The notes beneath the pieces were generated by a model, which made no database searches, was not told the DNA's origin, and worked only from the letters and a program-made list of their open reading frames with translations. From Alistipes sp. CAG:831 (lineage in GTDB: Bacteria; Bacteroidota; Bacteroidia; Bacteroidales; UBA932): a DNA stretch of 18,147 nt. The stretch spans positions 5,020-23,166 of the forward strand of contig HF990374.1 in the NCBI GenBank assembly GCA_000432775.1, read 5' to 3'. Each line of letters opens with the position of its first letter. Within the stretch, counting starts at the first letter, position 1. The position numbers and the translations under genes were made by a program. Shown in pieces: positions 1 through 6,615 of the stretch.

Positions 1-169
1 CGGCAGCCGTACCTCGTCGTTGGGGGATGCCATCTTCTGGACTTCGGTCCTGGGCGGCAGTCACGGCAGCGGTTTTGGCGGCAGCAGCAGCGGCGGCTTT
101 TCCGGCGGCTTCTCCGGCGGTTTCGGCGGAGGAAGTTTCGGCGGTGGTGGAGCCGGCGGCAGCTGGTAG
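1..169 (+). CDS. C-terminal end of a Gly/Ser-rich protein, probably TPM-domain (YgcG-like); 5' end outside window
   Basis: An open frame enters from the left edge (codons beginning at base 2) and stops at TAG 167-169. About 55 residues are visible. A short hydrophobic stretch (DAIFWTSVLGG) is followed by a low-complexity tail of repeated SGG/FGGG units ending in GAGGSW. This kind of tail, ending in GGSW, is characteristic of TPM-domain (YgcG-type) membrane-associated proteins, where the phosphatase-like TPM domain and a membrane segment come before a flexible Gly-rich end. The catalytic or binding part lies outside the window, so the assignment rests on the tail alone. A DUF2207-like protein has a similar tail and is the main alternative. 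The gene converges on phoH with only 3 nt between the stop codons, leaving no room for a terminator. Confidence 0.6.
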   Translation, partial: GSRTSSLGDAIFWTSVLGGSHGSGFGGSSSGGFSGGFSGGFGGGSFGGGGAGGSW

Positions 170-172
170 TTC

Positions 173-1138
173 CTATGCTTCCTCTACCTTTTCGAAAGCC
201 TTGATAATCTTGGTTACAAGCGGATGGCGCACCATATCCTCAGTCCCGAAATTGATGACAGCCACCCCCTTGATATTCTGAACTAAAGAGACTCCCCGCA
301 TCAGCCCGGAGTCTTTTTTATTGGGCAGGTCTATCTGCGTTGCATCTCCTGTGACTATGAACTTGGCATTGCTGCCCATGCGGGTGAGAAACATCTTCAG
401 CTGCCCCAGGGATGTGTTCTGTGCCTCGTCCAGTATGACGAAGGCACTGTCCAGGGTGCGTCCTCTCATATAGGCCAACGGAGCGATCTGTATAATGCCT
501 TCTTCCATCAGGATCTGGAGCTTGCGCGGGTGGATCATGTCGTGGAGGGCATCGTACAGAGGCTGGAGGTACGGATCCAGCTTATCCTTCATGTCTCCGG
601 GCAGGAATCCCAGTCTCTCACCGGCTTCCACTGCCGGGCGGGTTAGGATCAGTTTTTTTACTTCCTTGTTCTTCAGGGCCCTGACGGCGAGTGCGATGGC
701 TGTGTATGTCTTGCCTGTGCCTGCAGGGCCGAGGGCAAATATCAGGTCATTGCGGTAGTATTCGTCCACCAGGCGGCGCTGGTTGCGGGTGCGGGCCTTG
801 ACGATGCGGCCCTCATTGCCGTAGACGATGTTGTAGTATTCTTCATTGTGTGCCGGCTCCCTCTCCTCCAGTTCAGAGGGGTAGGTCTGCCAGTCAAGCA
901 TCCTTTCCAGGTCGCTGTCACTGACTGCGCCTCCTCTGCGGAGGATTGCCGTGAGGGCCTGTATCCTCTGAGCGAGCAGCTCCACCTGCTCCTCCGGCCC
1001 CTCGAGCCTGATGTCCGTTCCCCTGGCGAGGATTCTCACTTCGGGGAAATAATGCCTCATTCTGTCCAGTTTCCGGTCGTTGATTCCGTAGACATCAACG
1101 GAGTCCAGACCTTCGGTCGATATTGTCTTTTCTGTCAT
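173..1138 (-). CDS. phoH: PhoH family ATPase
   Basis: 321-residue cytoplasmic P-loop protein of the PhoH/PhoL family. The N-terminal ~70 residues match the KH-like region of PhoH-like proteins. The ATPase domain has Walker A GPAGTGKT (137-144), a TRPAVEAGE motif (166-174), Walker B FVILDEAQN (233-241) and a sensor-type segment TGDATQID (263-270), all intact. Family members bind and hydrolyse ATP, are related to superfamily 1 helicases, and have been linked to RNA metabolism and phosphate or ribosome stress. The exact substrate is unknown. The ATG at 1138 lies 3 nt after the capA-like stop, so it is the last gene of a three-gene minus-strand operon. Length is normal for the family and no lesion is seen. 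Confidence 0.95.
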   Translation of the reverse strand: MTEKTISTEGLDSVDVYGINDRKLDRMRHYFPEVRILARGTDIRLEGPEEQVELLAQRIQALTAILRRGGAVSDSDLERMLDWQTYPSELEEREPAHNEEYYNIVYGNEGRIVKARTRNQRRLVDEYYRNDLIFALGPAGTGKTYTAIALAVRALKNKEVKKLILTRPAVEAGERLGFLPGDMKDKLDPYLQPLYDALHDMIHPRKLQILMEEGIIQIAPLAYMRGRTLDSAFVILDEAQNTSLGQLKMFLTRMGSNAKFIVTGDATQIDLPNKKDSGLMRGVSLVQNIKGVAVINFGTEDMVRHPLVTKIIKAFEKVEEA

Positions 1139-1141
1139 ATT

Positions 1142-2161
1142 CTATTGTTCGAACAATGGTTTCAGTCGGTTGTACGTTTCTATCATTTTGTCGTAGTTCC
1201 AGCTGCCGAGGAATTCTTCCTTCCGGTTGATAAATTCCTTGACTGGGAGTATGGTGTATTGTTCCCCATAGCCTCCGGGCCGGGAGCACCACAGCGGCAG
1301 CGCCTCCCCTCCGGCCACGTAGGCCAGTCCCCAGAAGGTGACGGCGATGTCCAGGCGGTAGGCCAGGCCGAGTTCCGTGTTGCGGAGACTCATGTTGGAT
1401 ATGAGATTGCCCAGAGAGTATATTACCGGGAACTCAGCCTTCTGTATGACATGAGGATGGGTCCCTATGACGGCATCCGCCCCCCATTCCAGCAGTCTGC
1501 CGGCCCATTCCTTCTGCTTGACGGAGGGTTCCGTGACATATTCCGGACCCCAGTGCGGAAGGGCTATTATGATGTCGGCTCCGGCCTCCTGTGCCCTGAG
1601 GATGGCGCTACGGACGGCTCCGCTCTCCATTTTATTCACTACGAAAGGGGAAGGAACGCTCACTCCGTTTGTCCCGTAGGTGAAATTGACGAAAGCCACT
1701 CTTGCTCCGCCTATATCGGTGATGAAGGGATTGTCCGACGCTTCTGACAGGCTGTCCCTGTAGATGCCGGTGAAGGGAACTCCCAGGGCCTCATAACGGT
1801 CAATGGACGAGGCAAGTCCGCGGCGTCCCCTGTCGCAGATGTGGTTGTTGGCGCACAGGAAGAGATCCACTCCGGCGTCAGCGGCCTCCTCTGCCAGGGA
1901 CTCGGGGGCTGAGAATGAGGGGTATCCTGTGTAGGGAGGGCCTCCCAGGCAGAATTCCATGTTGGCAACGGTGAAATCTGCCGCGTCAATCATAGGCTGT
2001 ATGTGGCGGAAATAGGAGGAATAGTCATAGGAGGCGGACTGGAGGGTGTCGGAGCCGGGTATGAGCGCGGAATGAAGCTGCTGCCTGTGCTGCATGATGT
2101 CCCCCAGGAAGAGGACCGACACGGTGTCGACAACAGCCAGCAGTAAACTCAGGGACGGCAT
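1142..2161 (-). CDS. CapA family protein (PGA_cap, metallophosphatase-like fold)
   Basis: 339 residues matching the CapA/PgsA family, first known from poly-gamma-glutamate capsule synthesis. Conserved blocks in order: FLGDIM (18-23), NMEF (67-70), NNHICDRG (105-112), HWGPEY (203-208), GTHPHVIQ (233-240) and YSLGN (248-252). These Asp/Asn/His residues are where calcineurin-like folds carry their metal ligands. The N-terminus is hydrophobic (SLSLLLAVV) but has no positive charges, so membrane insertion or export is uncertain; a slightly different start is possible. No other poly-glutamate synthesis genes (capB, capC) are nearby, so capsule synthesis should not be assumed. Many Bacteroidetes encode such stand-alone CapA proteins. 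The start at 2161 is 3 nt from the stop of the upstream DUF389 gene, indicating co-transcription and probably coupled translation. Confidence 0.88.
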   Translation of the reverse strand: MPSLSLLLAVVDTVSVLFLGDIMQHRQQLHSALIPGSDTLQSASYDYSSYFRHIQPMIDAADFTVANMEFCLGGPPYTGYPSFSAPESLAEEAADAGVDLFLCANNHICDRGRRGLASSIDRYEALGVPFTGIYRDSLSEASDNPFITDIGGARVAFVNFTYGTNGVSVPSPFVVNKMESGAVRSAILRAQEAGADIIIALPHWGPEYVTEPSVKQKEWAGRLLEWGADAVIGTHPHVIQKAEFPVIYSLGNLISNMSLRNTELGLAYRLDIAVTFWGLAYVAGGEALPLWCSRPGGYGEQYTILPVKEFINRKEEFLGSWNYDKMIETYNRLKPLFEQ

Positions 2162-2164
2162 CGG

Positions 2165-3523
2165 CTACTGCTGCAATAATTTGACATTCTCGAAGTCCAG
2201 GCGGACTGTGAGCCACTTGCGCAGTTTCTCCATATTCTCCTGGGATATTCTGTTTCCGGCCTTCAGGATGATGATGATCTCCTCGGTCCTGCCCAGGGAG
2301 TCAGTGCTTATCGAGTAGCCGCGGGTGAGGGTGACATCCGAGAGAGAGGGGTATTGGGCGATGAGCTCGTTGGTTATCTGCTCGTAGGGCAGCTCCTTGG
2401 ACTTGTAGGCCTGCAGTTCCTTCTCCATGGATGATATGATGTGCTCGCGTTTCTGTATCTCCTTGTCGCTGCGCTCGTAGATGCTCTGGATGGCCACTCT
2501 GTCGGTCATCTCGCTCTGGTCCGTGGCAGCCCTCTGGGTGATGATGATCTGGTCATCGGTCAGCCCGTACTTGTGGGCCGAGCGGTATATGGCGCTTATC
2601 TCTTCCTGGCGCAGAGCCTCGCCGGCTATGTACAGCTCAAGTTTCGGAGGTTTGCTGTGGGAGTAGATGTCGTAGTCGTATATGTAGCTGCGGGTCAGTT
2701 CCTTGTTCTCCGATATAAATTCTTTGGCGGTATGACTGAAGTTGTTCTCCCGTATCATGATTACGGCCGAGTAGACGCTGGGTATGATGATGATGACGGT
2801 AAGTGCAGCCACCCACCTGCTGACTCTTTTCTTCCGGGCCGGGTCGGTAAATGTGGCCATGGGAAATTTCAGATACTTGACTGTCAGGAAAGTGGCTATG
2901 GCGATGAATATGCTGTTGATGGAGAAGAGATACAGCGCGCCGACAAAATATTTGAGGCTTCCTGAGGCCAGTCCGAAACCTGCTGTGCAGAGGGGAGGCA
3001 TCAGGGCTGTGGCGATGGCGACGCCCGAGATGACAGTGCCCTTGTCCTTGCGGCTGATTTCTATGATGCCTGCGAATCCGCCGAAGAGGGCTATAAGGAC
3101 ATCGTATATGGTCGGGTTGGTCCTGGCCAGCAGTTCGGTCGGGTTCTCGAGCTCCAGAGGTGATACCAGGAAGTATATGCTGGAGGCCAGGATACTGATG
3201 ACGACCATGACCAGCAGGTTCTTGAACGCTGTCTTGATGAAGGAGGTGTCATTGGTGCCGAGTCCGTAGCCGATACCGAAGATAGGCCCCATGAGGGGAG
3301 ATACGAGCATGGCTCCGATAATTACCGGTATGGAGTTGGTATTGAGGCCGACGGATGCGATTACGATGGCAAAGGCCAGGATGTATGCGTTGGGTCCCTT
3401 GAATTCGATGTTGCTGCGGATATACTGTGAGGCTTTCTCGGTATCGATGTGTTCGTTGAGGTTGACGATGTTGCCGATATGGTCTCTCAGACTGCTGAAA
3501 AAATGCTTTAGACTATTATCCAT
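2165..3523 (-). CDS. DUF389 domain integral membrane protein
   Basis: 452 residues. After a ~45-residue cytoplasmic N-terminus come about seven hydrophobic segments (roughly 45-255). Among them is the conserved DUF389 core with IPVIIGAMLVSPLMGPI (about 65-81), a Gly-rich FGGFAGIIEISRKDKG segment and TALMPPLCTAGFGLA. The C-terminal ~190 residues are soluble and charged, with a heptad-like helical region (about 355-375) and a final domain ending in VKLLQQ. The function of DUF389 proteins is not established; transport has been suggested only by topology. It is the first gene of the operon continuing into the CapA-like protein and PhoH. The ATG at 3523 is preferred because it opens the family-typical N-terminus and the intergenic region begins just beyond it. 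Confidence 0.9.
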   Translation of the reverse strand: MDNSLKHFFSSLRDHIGNIVNLNEHIDTEKASQYIRSNIEFKGPNAYILAFAIVIASVGLNTNSIPVIIGAMLVSPLMGPIFGIGYGLGTNDTSFIKTAFKNLLVMVVISILASSIYFLVSPLELENPTELLARTNPTIYDVLIALFGGFAGIIEISRKDKGTVISGVAIATALMPPLCTAGFGLASGSLKYFVGALYLFSINSIFIAIATFLTVKYLKFPMATFTDPARKKRVSRWVAALTVIIIIPSVYSAVIMIRENNFSHTAKEFISENKELTRSYIYDYDIYSHSKPPKLELYIAGEALRQEEISAIYRSAHKYGLTDDQIIITQRAATDQSEMTDRVAIQSIYERSDKEIQKREHIISSMEKELQAYKSKELPYEQITNELIAQYPSLSDVTLTRGYSISTDSLGRTEEIIIILKAGNRISQENMEKLRKWLTVRLDFENVKLLQQ

Positions 3524-3537
3524 CCGACATTTTTTAA

Positions 3538-3555
3538 ATTTACGCGGTAAATATA
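3538..3555 (-). promoter_or_regulatory. Candidate -7 box with overlapping 6+6 dyad upstream of the DUF389 operon
   Basis: On the minus strand TATATTTA (3555-3548) matches the TAnnTTTG box except for its last base. It lies 24 nt from the start codon at 3523. It overlaps a perfect dyad ATTTAC-GCG-GTAAAT (3538-3552). No good -33 element is found 20 bp upstream. Another one-mismatch box, TAGCATTG (3578-3571, minus), is an alternative. The dyad could be an operator, but a 6-bp-arm dyad is expected by chance in AT-rich DNA of this length, so this is a weak call. Confidence 0.3.
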
Positions 3556-3563
3556 CATTTTTT

Positions 3564-3595
3564 TTTGCGGCAATGCTATTAATTCAGTACTTTTG
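3564..3595 (+). promoter_or_regulatory. Bacteroidetes-type promoter for the SPOR lipoprotein gene
   Basis: TTTG at 3564-3567 and TACTTTTG at 3588-3595 are separated by exactly 20 bp. They match the Bacteroidetes -33 (TTTG) and -7 (TAnnTTTG) elements in full. Transcription should start near 3599-3600, giving a leader of about 36 nt before the ATG at 3636. This is probably the main promoter of the following co-directional run. Confidence 0.75.
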
Positions 3596-3635
3596 TTGGA
3601 TATATTGAGATTGTATAATTTAATAATTGTCAGTA

Positions 3636-4127
3636 ATGAAAGCTTTTAGACTTATTTCTACCTTGATGGTCGCCCTTATGCTGGTGACCGGCTGCGACTT
3701 TTTCCGTTCACTGGTAGGCAAGCCCACTTCCAAGGAACTCGAGCAGATGAAGCGCGAGGCGGTGGAGCAGGCCCGCAAGCAGAGGCAGCTGGACTCGATC
3801 AAAAAGGCCAAGGCGCTCGCACTGGAGCAGGCTAAAGCGGCAGAGGAGAATAAGAACCTGCTGGACGAGAGTGCCGGAAGGTATCATGTCATTCTCGGCA
3901 GCTTTAAGGTAGAGGGCAATGCTGAGAAAATGTACGCTCTTCTGGAGAAGAACGGCTACACTCCCAAGGTCATTCTGTTCAATAACGGTTTCGAGGTGGT
4001 GTCCGTGGCAGCCTACAACAACTACCGGGATGCCCTCAAGGCCATGAACGATGTCATGGAGTATGAGTTCTGCCCCGAGGATGTCTGGATTTATGACATC
4101 AACCAGAACCTGCATGCGAAAAAGTAA
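3636..4127 (+). CDS. SPOR-domain lipoprotein
   Basis: 163 residues from the ATG at 3636. A TTG nine bases upstream (3627) is in frame, but the ATG gives a cleaner signal peptide. The N-terminus (KAFR, then a hydrophobic stretch) ends in lipobox LVTGC with Cys20 as the predicted lipidated residue. Next comes a charged Lys/Glu/Gln-rich helical region (about 33-75), likely a coiled coil or spacer. A C-terminal SPOR domain follows (about 83-150), starting GRYHVILGSF and ending before a short tail. SPOR domains bind glycan strands lacking stem peptides and often localise proteins to the division site. An envelope or division-linked role is therefore likely, though the partner is unknown. The next gene, gcvT, begins 34 nt downstream. 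Confidence 0.85.
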   Translation: MKAFRLISTLMVALMLVTGCDFFRSLVGKPTSKELEQMKREAVEQARKQRQLDSIKKAKALALEQAKAAEENKNLLDESAGRYHVILGSFKVEGNAEKMYALLEKNGYTPKVILFNNGFEVVSVAAYNNYRDALKAMNDVMEYEFCPEDVWIYDINQNLHAKK

Positions 4128-4161
4128 ATCAACAATAAATAACGGACAATAACACAGCAAT

Positions 4162-5271
4162 ATGAAAACCACAGCTTTTACTCAGAAGCACATCGCTCTG
4201 GGCGCTAAGATGGTGCCCTTTGCCGGATACAATATGCCGGTGGAATATGTAGGTATAACCGAAGAGCACAACACCGTGCGCAACGGTGTCGGCGTGTTCG
4301 ACGTCTCTCACATGGGTGAGTTCTGGGTCAAGGGACCCAACGCTCTCGCTTTCGTTCAGTATGTGTCTTCCAATGACGCGTCTGTTCTCTATCCCGGCAA
4401 GATCCAGTATGACTGCTTCCCCAACGGAAAGGGCGGTATTGTGGATGACTTCCTGACATACTGCATCGACGGCCAGACCTATCTTCTGGTAGTCAATGCC
4501 GCCAATATCGAGAAGGACTGGAACCACCTCTGCGCCATCGCTCCCAAGTTCGGCATTACTCCCGGCAAGGAACTCTACAACGCTTCCGACGAGATCTGCC
4601 AGCTCGCCGTCCAGGGTCCCAAGGCCGTTCAGGCCATGCAGAAGCTCTGCGACCAGGACCTCATGGGCATGGAGTACTATACCTTCAAGAAGGTGATGCT
4701 CGGCGGAGTGAGCGTAATCTTCTCTATCACCGGATATACAGGAGCCGGCGGATGCGAGATCTACGCAGCCAACGAGGATGCTGACAAGCTCTGGAACGCA
4801 GTATTCGAGGCTGGTGAGGAGTTCGGTATCAAGCCTATCGGCCTGGGTGCCCGTGATACTCTGAGACTCGAGATGGGATTCTGCCTCTATGGCAACGATA
4901 TTGACGATACCACATCTCCTCTGGAGGCCGGTCTGGGCTGGATTACCAAGTTCACCGACACCAAGGGTGATTTCATCGACAGGGACTACCTTCTCCAGCA
5001 GAAAGCCGAGGGCCTCAAGCGCAAGCTGGTGGGCTTCGAGCTCATCGACCGCGGAGTGCCCCGTCACGGTTATGAGATCTGTGATGCCGAGGGCAATGTG
5101 ATAGGCCATGTGACATCAGGTACGATGTCTCCTTCGCTGAATATTCCTATCGGCATGGGATATGTCAACACTCCCTACAACAAGGTGGATACCGAGATCT
5201 ACATCAAGGTCCGCAACAGGCTGCTCAAGGCCAAGGTAGTGAAGGTCCCTTTCTATAAGGCCGCAAAATAA
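4162..5271 (+). CDS. gcvT: Aminomethyltransferase, glycine cleavage system T protein
   Basis: 369 residues, full length. GcvT transfers the methylene carbon from the aminomethyl-lipoyl H protein to tetrahydrofolate, releasing ammonia. Typical blocks: ALGAKMVPFAGYNMPVEY (12-29), GVFDVSHMGEF, GGIVDDFLTY (the Asp-containing folate-site segment), GYTGAGGCEIY, GARDTLRLEMGFCLYGND, and the C-terminal VGHVTSGTMSPSL block of the T-protein C-terminal domain. No P-protein or H-protein gene is nearby, so the rest of the system must lie elsewhere, as is common. Its stop is followed 1 nt later by the GTG start of the M28-like gene. The 34-nt gap from the SPOR gene holds no recognisable promoter, so read-through transcription is likely. 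Confidence 0.96.
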   Translation: MKTTAFTQKHIALGAKMVPFAGYNMPVEYVGITEEHNTVRNGVGVFDVSHMGEFWVKGPNALAFVQYVSSNDASVLYPGKIQYDCFPNGKGGIVDDFLTYCIDGQTYLLVVNAANIEKDWNHLCAIAPKFGITPGKELYNASDEICQLAVQGPKAVQAMQKLCDQDLMGMEYYTFKKVMLGGVSVIFSITGYTGAGGCEIYAANEDADKLWNAVFEAGEEFGIKPIGLGARDTLRLEMGFCLYGNDIDDTTSPLEAGLGWITKFTDTKGDFIDRDYLLQQKAEGLKRKLVGFELIDRGVPRHGYEICDAEGNVIGHVTSGTMSPSLNIPIGMGYVNTPYNKVDTEIYIKVRNRLLKAKVVKVPFYKAAK

Positions 5272-5272
5272 G

Positions 5273-6601
5273 GTGAAGCGGGCTGCCTCCATTGCCGCTC
5301 TTCTGGTACTTGGCATGATTGCGTATACGCAGTATGCGGAGGCTCAGGAAGTGGCCAAGAGTCTTGAAGACCACGTAAAATACTTGTCATCCGTCTCATT
5401 GGAGGGCCGCAAAGCCGGCTCTCCTGGGGAGACGGCGGCCGCGGAGTACATGTTCGACTGCCTGAGCGAGGCCGGCGTCACCATGCTGACGCCCAGGTCC
5501 GGCCAGGATTTCTACATCGTCGCGGAAGAAGGGACGGACACGGTCTATTCCCGCAACATTGTCGGTATTGTGGAGGGCTATGACTCTCTGCTGAGAAACC
5601 AATACATAGTAGTGGGGGCCAATCTGGACCATATCGGACTCAATACTCTGACCATAAACGGCAAGCCTGTGACGCAGATATTCCCGGGAGCGAACGACAA
5701 TGCTTCCGGGATTGCTTCTGTAATAGAAGTTGCCAAGAGGGTGGCCTCCTCGGCTTTCTTTTTCCGGCGCTCAGTGGTATTTGTGGGTTTCGGCGCCAAA
5801 GAGGAGGGGACGGCGGGATCATGGTATTTTGCCAACCGGGCCTTTCCTGAGATCGACAGCGTTTCGATGATGCTGGACCTCCGGATGCTGGGCAAGTCGG
5901 GCCCTGTAAACCCATTTACCTATTATACAGGAGTTCCCAATCCTGAAATCAACCGTATGGTTTACGGTCTTTCGGAGACCGGTGCTTTCTACGTCCCCTA
6001 TGCGGGGGAAGGCGTGATGCCTTCCGGGGACTATCTGCCCTTCTACGAGAAGCAGATACCCGTGATGCTGCTTACGACCGGACCGGACCGGAATAACCGG
6101 ACAGTCAGGGACGGGGCGGATTTGCTGGATTATGAGACAATGGATTATATTTGCGACTTCGTTTACCATCTTATCCGCGAGGCTGCCAATACGGACCTTA
6201 TGATAGAGAGGCCGCTGGCGGTGGAAGAAAAGGTGGAGACGGGAGTCTCTTTGCAGGGAGAGGAGCGGGTTTATTCGCCGTATGAGGTGGATGAGGAGCC
6301 GCAGTTCTTCAAGGGGGATGCCGGCACATTCCTCAATGAATGGGTGTATACCTACCTGCGTTATCCTGACATACCGCTCAGTCAAGGTATTCAGGGGACT
6401 GTGACGGTGGAGTTCGTGGTGGAGAAGGACGGCAGTGTGACCAATGTCAGGGCCGTACGTGGAGATGACCAGTATCTCGAGGACGAGGCTGTCCGGGTGA
6501 TATCGGCCTCGCCTAAATGGAAGCCCGGAGTGCTCGGAGGACAGAAGGTAAGGGTAAAGTACTCTGTGCCTGTCGAGTTTAGATTGAGAATGAGGAAATA
6601 A
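5273..6601 (+). CDS. Secreted M28-family peptidase homologue with TonB C-terminal domain; zinc ligands degenerate
   Basis: 442 residues from a GTG start 1 nt after gcvT; this start gives a normal signal peptide (KR, hydrophobic core, AEA before Gln25). Residues ~30-305 align with the M28 fold. GANLDH (115-120) replaces the usual GAHxDH; GANDNASG (139-146) keeps bridging Asp142; GAKEEG keeps Glu177/Glu178; LDLRMLG keeps Asp202. The usual YHxxxD segment reads NRTVRD (275-280). By comparison with Streptomyces aminopeptidase (ligands H85, D97, E132, D160, H247), both His ligands are changed (Asn117, Arg276), and the SDH motif reads GDY. Residues ~350-440 form a TonB C-terminal domain with VEFVVEKDGSV and PKWKPGVLGGQKV. 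This suggests an exported or periplasmic binding or scaffold protein rather than an active peptidase. No TonB transmembrane/Pro-rich region is present. Confidence 0.85.
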   Translation: MKRAASIAALLVLGMIAYTQYAEAQEVAKSLEDHVKYLSSVSLEGRKAGSPGETAAAEYMFDCLSEAGVTMLTPRSGQDFYIVAEEGTDTVYSRNIVGIVEGYDSLLRNQYIVVGANLDHIGLNTLTINGKPVTQIFPGANDNASGIASVIEVAKRVASSAFFFRRSVVFVGFGAKEEGTAGSWYFANRAFPEIDSVSMMLDLRMLGKSGPVNPFTYYTGVPNPEINRMVYGLSETGAFYVPYAGEGVMPSGDYLPFYEKQIPVMLLTTGPDRNNRTVRDGADLLDYETMDYICDFVYHLIREAANTDLMIERPLAVEEKVETGVSLQGEERVYSPYEVDEEPQFFKGDAGTFLNEWVYTYLRYPDIPLSQGIQGTVTVEFVVEKDGSVTNVRAVRGDDQYLEDEAVRVISASPKWKPGVLGGQKVRVKYSVPVEFRLRMRK

Positions 6602-6615
6602 CTGAAAAACAAGAT

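Noticed and set aside
61..166. Tandem GGC-rich repeat as a DNA element
   Set aside because: The repeat follows codons for Gly/Ser/Phe in an open frame and is explained by the protein tail.
27..281. Ala-rich 84-codon plus-strand frame with a signal-peptide-like start
   Set aside because: It is an out-of-frame reading of the Gly-rich repeat of the partial gene ending at 169; the GGSW-ending frame is the real one.
848..1747. A 299-codon plus-strand frame across the phoH/capA junction
   Set aside because: Spans two well-supported minus-strand genes and shows no domain or signal.
4129..5109. A 326-codon open frame on the minus strand opposite gcvT
   Set aside because: Antisense shadow of a clear gcvT; no family resemblance and no promoter at its start.
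5273..6601. TonB energy-transducing protein
   Set aside because: Only the C-terminal domain is present; the N-terminus is a cleavable-type signal followed by an M28 fold, with no ExbB/ExbD genes nearby.
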